DNA of 5,240 nt. Origin: Candidatus Kapaibacterium sp. Its GTDB lineage: Bacteria; Bacteroidota; Ignavibacteria; Kapaibacteriales; UBA2268. The stretch's first letter is position 1; each line of letters opens with the position of its first letter. A model generated the notes under the pieces. It saw only the letters and a program-made list of their open reading frames with translations. It was not told the DNA's origin and ran no database searches. Below, piece after piece: positions 1 through 3,680 of the stretch. Position numbers and translations under genes: made by a program. The stretch spans positions 1 to 5,240 of the forward strand of contig CALHRB010000113.1 of NCBI GenBank assembly GCA_938038165.1. The letters run 5' to 3'.

Positions 1-139
1 CAGTTTTTTTATCTTTATTAATGATGTAGTTGTATACTGGTAAACCATTATTATTAAAAATCTGGATTGAAATATTATCACCTTGTATTAATAATCTGTT
101 TAATTCTATGTTTAAAATTGTATTTGCTGGATTAGGATA
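1..139 (-). other. Partial T9SS type A C-terminal sorting domain (in gene D)
   Basis: Residues 420-465 of gene D start with YPNPAN, then alternating hydrophobics (ILNIEL), then ISIQIFNNNGLPVYN. In the known family the order is a Y/F-PNP opening, a short beta strand, and a strand of the form 'v.iyd..G..v'. The last strand of the domain is cut by the window edge. The spacing between PNP and the G-L-P-V turn fits the family, so the call is firm although the domain is incomplete. Confidence 0.85.
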
Positions 140-1396
140 AAATAAATTAACAAAATTTGAAAAATAATTAGATAGTAATCTTTTTTGATTTTGATATTCA
201 CTGCAAACATTTATAGTAAAAGAAAAAGATTTTGGAGATTGAACGTTATAAATATTGTTATTTTGTTCTTCATCCTTTAATTGCAACTTATTGACAACAA
301 TCTCACCTTGTGTTTGATCAACCAAAATTGGTATGACATTTATCTTATAAATTTTATCTTCAGGTTTGTAATTGTTTAGTGAACCAATATATCTTAAATT
401 TTTGAAAGAGTCATCTTCGCTTATAAGAGAAAATTCATCAATTGGATAAAGCATTCTTTTAGGGATTGAAATATCGGCTTCATAATAACTTGGAGGGCAG
501 ACATTTAATGCTGCTATGTAATCATTGTTTCCTTCTAACCCTATTTCAAAATAAAACGGATTATCAATATTTTCATAGTCTGCAGGATTTAAAGAATTTT
601 TCTCATCTTTAGGCTTTATTGATATATTGGCACTTGGTTTTAACGGCTTAAAATGTAAAACAAATGAAGTATCACACAGATTCGAGTTATTTTTGTTCTT
701 CAATGTTAAAGTTTTTGAAATTACTTGATCCTGAATATCTATAATGTTTGTCGAACCAATTGTACCATCATCCCAAATTATATCAAGTGAATCCAAAGAG
801 TAATAATTATCAGTTATGGCAACTGTAATGTCTTTGAAGTTACAAACAATATTTGTATCATTGCCAATTTTGAAATTATTAGAGATTAAAGGACTAATTC
901 TAGGATAAATAATTACATTCAATGAATCAGAAATACTTTTAATTCCACCTTTTTCTGATTCAACTTTCATCTTGAAAATTTCAATTTTGTTCACGATCTG
1001 ATTAATCTTTATGGTATCCTCAAAAGTTCCCAATTTTGAGAAATTTAAATTTGGTACTTCCCAATTTATATTATCAATCAAAAAAGCATTTGAGGTTAAA
1101 AATATGTCTTTTCCACTACAAAGCAGTGTGTCAGATGGACCTAAACCAAGCATAGGAACAACACATACTGGCATATAACCACTTATTAATACTGTTCCAT
1201 CACTTGCCATTTGTGGTTCAGATGAAATCAAACCAATGGACGACGATACCAATTGTATTCCTTTTGTAGGATCCGGTTTATCAAAATAAAATCCTGTACC
1301 CAGATTCTGAGAACATTCTTTGCATAAATCTTCTTTTGCTAATAAAAGTTGAAATGTCAGTAAAAAGAAAATAAATAAATTAAAAACAAATTTCAT
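1..1396 (-). CDS. Secreted protein with a C-terminal type IX secretion (Por) sorting domain; 3' end beyond the window
   Basis: This is an open frame of 465 codons without a stop, running off the left edge, so the C-terminus is missing. The start at 1396 is chosen because it follows a strong GAGGAG by 4 bases and opens a signal peptide: MKFVFN, a hydrophobic run to about residue 19, then a probable cut after LLLA20. No lipobox is present, since the first Cys is C25 in a CKEC pair. Residues 30-400 look like extracellular beta-sandwich sequence (many I/V/N/S/D, eight scattered Cys), but I recognise no catalytic motif and no named family there. From residue 420, YPNPANTILNIEL followed by ISIQIFNNNGLPVYNYII matches the type A T9SS C-terminal sorting domain. 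Such domains are usually about 70-90 residues, so roughly 30 residues probably lie outside. By family knowledge the protein would cross the outer membrane by T9SS and be released or surface-attached. It is the last gene seen in the unit, one base after gene C. It is the only one with a recognisable T9SS signal, and its specific role is unknown. Confidence 0.85.
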   Translation of the reverse strand, partial: MKFVFNLFIFFLLTFQLLLAKEDLCKECSQNLGTGFYFDKPDPTKGIQLVSSSIGLISSEPQMASDGTVLISGYMPVCVVPMLGLGPSDTLLCSGKDIFLTSNAFLIDNINWEVPNLNFSKLGTFEDTIKINQIVNKIEIFKMKVESEKGGIKSISDSLNVIIYPRISPLISNNFKIGNDTNIVCNFKDITVAITDNYYSLDSLDIIWDDGTIGSTNIIDIQDQVISKTLTLKNKNNSNLCDTSFVLHFKPLKPSANISIKPKDEKNSLNPADYENIDNPFYFEIGLEGNNDYIAALNVCPPSYYEADISIPKRMLYPIDEFSLISEDDSFKNLRYIGSLNNYKPEDKIYKINVIPILVDQTQGEIVVNKLQLKDEEQNNNIYNVQSPKSFSFTINVCSEYQNQKRLLSNYFSNFVNLFYPNPANTILNIELNRLLIQGDNISIQIFNNNGLPVYNYIINKDKKT

Positions 1397-1397
1397 T

Positions 1398-2630
1398 TTA
1401 CTCCTCTATATTGTTATTCTGATTAATATTTTGATTTAAATTAAAAGAAGGTGATGGTTTGCTAAAATCATCTTCATATAAATATACTTTATAGTTTTCA
1501 TATCCTTTGCGAATTGCAGTGATCCAGTAATAAAAATTGTAATTTCCATTTCCGTTATAAAGTTCTTGAATAATAATTTCTTCATTTGAAACAGAAATCA
1601 CAGCCAATCCAAGTGATTTTTCTGATTTAGGTGTAAGACTAACAGTTATACCTGAATCAGAAGCCAATGCCTGAAAATGTGCCGGCAATTTTATTTTAGA
1701 TTTTTCATTTACTAATTTTCCTTCGCCTCTGAAATACATTGCTGCCTCTGGTCCTTCAATTGCAGTATATTGGATCTTTCTTGAATTATCAGTCGGATCT
1801 GTCACAATGAATGCTTTAGATTTACCATAAACTACACCATCAGCACTAAATCCACAAATTGATTGACCGGTATTCCAATTAGGTTCAACACCATCTTTCC
1901 CAAAAATAGCAAGACCATAACCCTTGTAATTGCCATCAACTGTGGAATATAAAGAACCAAAATATGCATTTGTCAAATCAGATTCGTCGCCATCTTTTTT
2001 TAACCTTAAGGAACCTAAAACAATATTATCTGATAAATCAAAAGAATTAACTGTATTGTCTTCAATATGAAATGTATTAATTGCATTATAAGCAATTTTA
2101 CCATCCGTTACACAAGCAGATTGTAAATGCCCAGTTTCTATAGAATTAGAAATTATTTGTGATGATCCAACAGAGTTAGGAGCAATCTTTGAATTTGTAA
2201 TAGCGTTATCTTTAATTTTATTTGATGTTACCGTTCCATCTTTAATTTTGTTGGTTGTTACAACATTATCCGGTATATTCAAAGCATATAATGCTGTTGC
2301 CATTTGTATTCTATTAGGAAATATTTTTCCTTCAACCTCAATTTCCAACCATAATTGTTGGTTTAGATCTGCTGTTGGCGGTATCTCTAACATTGTATTG
2401 AACAAGCCCCCGATTACATCCAATACTTTTGATTGTTTTTGCACAACTACATTTCCTGAAGTTTTGTCAGAATAAAATGTAAAAGAAAAACTTACATTTT
2501 TGCGTGTCTCCGGCTTTCCATTAGCATCCACCAGCACACCCTGATATGAGATAACTCGGGGAACATCTTGGGCGATCACGCTACTTGAAAACGCAAACAG
2601 AACAATTATAAAGTAAAGTATATTCTTCAT
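1398..2630 (-). CDS. Secreted tail-fibre-like protein with eight decapeptide repeats and a conserved C-terminal domain
   Basis: The protein has 410 residues and is complete. The start at 2630 has GAGGT 5 bases upstream. Residues 1-20 are a signal peptide (MKNILYFII core, cut likely after SSVIA20, Q21 next). Residues 24-122 form a head domain with the hallmarks I know from secreted tail-fibre-like proteins: 'YQGVLVDANGKP', an F-x-F-x-F-Y strand, 'GGLFNTML', 'LWLEIEVEG', and a 'P.R...A.ALYAL' ending. Residues 121-200 are eight 10-residue repeats, residues 205-272 a beta-rich shaft with Gly turns, and residues 273-389 the C-terminal domain (IEGPEAAMYFRG, a strand-rich core, IRKGYENYKVY). The end is an Asn-rich tail. 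There is no T9SS sorting domain, no catalytic motif and no lipobox. Its repeats and outer domains suggest an elongated, likely trimeric surface or periplasmic fibre; oligomer state and ligand are inference. It lies 2 bases after gene B and is a mosaic relative of gene A. Confidence 0.85.
   Translation of the reverse strand: MKNILYFIIVLFAFSSSVIAQDVPRVISYQGVLVDANGKPETRKNVSFSFTFYSDKTSGNVVVQKQSKVLDVIGGLFNTMLEIPPTADLNQQLWLEIEVEGKIFPNRIQMATALYALNIPDNVVTTNKIKDGTVTSNKIKDNAITNSKIAPNSVGSSQIISNSIETGHLQSACVTDGKIAYNAINTFHIEDNTVNSFDLSDNIVLGSLRLKKDGDESDLTNAYFGSLYSTVDGNYKGYGLAIFGKDGVEPNWNTGQSICGFSADGVVYGKSKAFIVTDPTDNSRKIQYTAIEGPEAAMYFRGEGKLVNEKSKIKLPAHFQALASDSGITVSLTPKSEKSLGLAVISVSNEEIIIQELYNGNGNYNFYYWITAIRKGYENYKVYLYEDDFSKPSPSFNLNQNINQNNNIEE
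1401..1406 (-). promoter_or_regulatory. Ribosome binding site of gene D, made from the last two codons of gene C
   Basis: On the minus strand the sequence reads GAGGAG TAA A ATG. The two final Glu codons of gene C are the Shine-Dalgarno sequence of gene D, 4 bases before its ATG. With one base between stop and start, this favours translational coupling and decides the start of gene D. Confidence 0.8.
1464..1814 (-). other. C-terminal domain shared by genes C and A (copy in gene C)
   Basis: Residues 273-389 of gene C align without difficulty to residues 378-494 (numbered from the Leu codon at 5228) of gene A. Common blocks are VTDPT, YTAIEGPEAAMY, RG-x-G, LP-x-HF-x-AL, SLTP, SLGL, GNY-x-F and IRKGYENY. 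I recognise this as the C-terminal domain found in other tail-fibre-like secreted bacterial proteins, where a variant 'hP.dp....y..vE.Pe....y.G' pattern precedes 'LP.wFeAL', but I cannot assign a database name from memory. It is presumably a tip or end cap. Confidence 0.75.
2031..2270 (-). repeat. Eight exact 10-residue (30-base) repeats in gene C
   Basis: Residues 121-200 divide without any gap into DNVVTTNKIK, DGTVTSNKIK, DNAITNSKIA, PNSVGSSQII, SNSIETGHLQ, SACVTDGKIA, YNAINTFHIE and DNTVNSFDLS, with a partial ninth DNIV. The consensus is [DS]-N-x-[VI]-x-x-x-x-[IL]-x. The first three units are the most alike and later ones drift. Such 'VT..KI' units occur in phage and bacterial fibre shafts, where they are thought to stack in a trimer; here that is inferred from family resemblance. 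Confidence 0.9.
2256..2435 (-). repeat. Long direct repeat within the head domain, copy 1 (gene C)
   Basis: These 180 bases match 5061-5240 with six mismatches by eye. They encode residues 66-125 of gene C, from QSKVLDVIGG to DNVVT, and the protein sequence is identical in both copies. The repeat continues to the right edge of the window in gene A, so its true length is unknown. Confidence 0.9.
2508..2630 (-). repeat. Signal-peptide/head module, copy 1 (start of gene C)
   Basis: These 123 bases match 3545-3667 at about 114 positions by eye. The module runs from the ATG to the Glu codon after GKP (residue 41). Residues 13-41 are identical in the two proteins. Most mismatches fall in the first 40 bases, which encode the n- and h-regions of the signal peptide. 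Similarity stops abruptly on both sides. Confidence 0.9.
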
Positions 2631-2632
2631 TA

Positions 2633-3667
2633 TTACCTCGCTTTTATTATATAATTTACATATACATTTTTTGGGCGGGTCTCGTTACCACCATTGTTTT
2701 CAATTTCAATTGTATGTGAATGTAAACCAGATTCATTAGTGTATTGAGGACCAGGTTCACTTCCAGATGAACCACCAGCAGCCCTACCCCATCCTTCATC
2801 AAACATTGAAGTCGGATAGGAATGGTTATGTAAACCACTTGGCAAAATATTACCGACATGATTATGAGATAGGAATTCGTCCTTTTGGTAACTGCCAATT
2901 TTATTTCCATTTCCAATGCGTTCACTAAAATTTGGATCTCTTCCTATCCCTCTGTCTGCACCACGCAAAAACATACCACGTAAATCAGGGAGATACCCTG
3001 GATTTGGATTACCTGACCTAAAGAACAATTGTTGTAAATCAGTTTTCTGAGCAGACGTTAGTCCGCTTAAATTTGCAATCAAACGACCATCGCACAAATA
3101 CCAGCCTTCGGCTTCGAGTGAAGACAAATCAGAATCATCTCCCATATAAGGTAGTACGGTACCAATAGGAACGCCAGTAGGAATTTTCATCTTTGTGCTG
3201 TCAGCAATATACGATGCTCTTGAACTATCAGCCAGTTTTGCAATTTCTGACTTAAAACTTGCTCGAACAGAGTCAATTACATTTAAAAGACTATCCGCAA
3301 CTAAAGCATGAAGTGCAGAAGGAACACTTCCTAATCGTACAGGAAAGGGAGCATTATTTCCTATTTTGATGGTCAAAGCGTAGTCTCCAAGCAGAACCGG
3401 AAATCCTTTAGGTATGCTACTATCTCCTAAAAATACATGAAATAAACCACCACGGATAGGTACTCCTCTTCTTTGTTCAGACCAAGTAAAAGGTTGAGAT
3501 CCATTTAGAGGTAGCAATTCAAATAATATATCAAACTCACCATTCTCCGGCTTTCCATTAGCATCCACCAACACACCCTGATATGAGATAACTCGGGGAA
3601 CATCTTGGGCGATCACGCTACTTGAAAACGCTAACAGAAAAATAATAAAGTAATATATTTTTCTCAT
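2633..3667 (-). CDS. Secreted protein with a phage tail-collar (fibre tip) domain and three H-x-H motifs
   Basis: The protein has 344 residues and is complete. The start at 3667 follows AGGA by 8 bases and opens a signal peptide almost identical to that of gene C, cut likely after SSVIA20. Residues 24-124 are the same type of head domain (YQGVLVDANGKP, FDILFELLP, GGLFHVFLG, YALTIKIG, 'PVRLGSVPSALHAL'). Residues 118-161 are a helical, Ala/Asp/Ser-rich linker. From residue 167 a tail-collar domain begins: PIGTVLPYMG, GWYLCDGRLI, 'LPDLRGMFLRGADRG' (226-240), then a Gly/His-rich tip with HNH 268-270, HNH 280-282 and HSH 316-318, ending ETRPKNVYVNYIIKAR. By family knowledge collar tips of this kind (T4 gp12 and gp37 are the models) form trimers whose H-x-H pairs hold metal ions. 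The protein probably places such a tip at the cell surface. A phage structural role is unlikely, because a Sec signal and secreted-family head are present and no phage genes are near. Confidence 0.85.
   Translation of the reverse strand: MRKIYYFIIFLLAFSSSVIAQDVPRVISYQGVLVDANGKPENGEFDILFELLPLNGSQPFTWSEQRRGVPIRGGLFHVFLGDSSIPKGFPVLLGDYALTIKIGNNAPFPVRLGSVPSALHALVADSLLNVIDSVRASFKSEIAKLADSSRASYIADSTKMKIPTGVPIGTVLPYMGDDSDLSSLEAEGWYLCDGRLIANLSGLTSAQKTDLQQLFFRSGNPNPGYLPDLRGMFLRGADRGIGRDPNFSERIGNGNKIGSYQKDEFLSHNHVGNILPSGLHNHSYPTSMFDEGWGRAAGGSSGSEPGPQYTNESGLHSHTIEIENNGGNETRPKNVYVNYIIKAR
2635..2639 (-). promoter_or_regulatory. Ribosome binding site of gene C, overlapping the stop of gene B
   Basis: The minus strand reads GCGAGGTAATAATG. 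GAGG lies 5 bases before the ATG, and the final Arg codon and stop of gene B supply it. The 2-base gap supports coupled translation and the start at 2630. Confidence 0.7.
2636..3169 (-). other. Tail-collar domain plus H-x-H tip (in gene B)
   Basis: Residues 167-344. The opening PIGTVLPYMG and 'GWYLCDG' match the start of phage tail-collar domains, whose usual form is 'P.G.I..f......P.GWl.CdG'. The 'LPDLRG.FlRG.D.G' block and the terminal 'ETRPKNV.vNYIIKa' also fit. Between them are three H-x-H pairs, two of them preceded by Gly-Leu (GLHNH, GLHSH). Length and order match a complete tip, with no frameshift. Confidence 0.85.
3185..3316 (-). other. Ala/Asp/Ser-rich helical linker between head and collar (gene B)
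   Basis: Residues 118-161 carry spaced 'ADS/IDS' units (124-126, 131-133, 147-149, 155-157) and 'RAS' after two of them, with hydrophobics at helical spacing (LLNVIDSV, FKSEIAKLA). It sits where genes A and C have decapeptide repeats. It is probably a short helical or coiled-coil trimerisation stalk, judged by eye only. Confidence 0.45.
3545..3667 (-). repeat. Signal-peptide/head module, copy 2 (start of gene B)
   Basis: This is the partner of 2508-2630, of the same length and starting exactly at the ATG. In the mature part only one base differs and it is synonymous (Leu TTG here, CTG in gene C). The stretch around 3593-3620 (aactcggggaa, tcttgggcgatcacg) is visibly richer in G and C than the surroundings. 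Confidence 0.9.
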
Positions 3668-3675
3668 TTGATTAA

Positions 3676-3680
3676 TCCTA
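3676..3680 (-). promoter_or_regulatory. Ribosome binding site of gene B, overlapping the TAG stop of gene A
   Basis: The minus strand reads TAGGATTAATCAAATG. AGGA overlaps the TAG stop of gene A and lies 8 bases before the ATG. The other two stops in the window are TAA. Overlap of stop and SD suggests reinitiation or coupling. Confidence 0.6.

Noticed and set aside
1321..1396. Lipoprotein signal in gene D
   Set aside because: The first Cys (C25) is five residues past the likely cut site LLLA and lacks the small residue pair of a lipobox before it; an ordinary signal peptide fits better.
2031..2270. Possible CRISPR array because of the 30-base period
   Set aside because: Units are contiguous coding decapeptides with no spacers and degenerate DNA; the period is that of the protein repeat.
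2248..2475. Plus-strand open frame of 75 codons
   Set aside because: It lies wholly inside the conserved head and repeats of gene C on the other strand; no family features, and the opposite frame is clearly the coding one.
2656..2925. Minus-strand open frame inside gene B in another frame
   Set aside because: It overlaps the H-x-H tip region of gene B, whose frame carries clear tail-collar motifs; the alternative product resembles nothing.
2633..3667. Prophage tail gene
   Set aside because: A Sec signal peptide, a secreted-family head shared with the neighbours, and a T9SS protein in the same unit argue for a cellular surface gene; no phage baseplate, chaperone or lysis genes are in view. 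Regions outside the window could change this.
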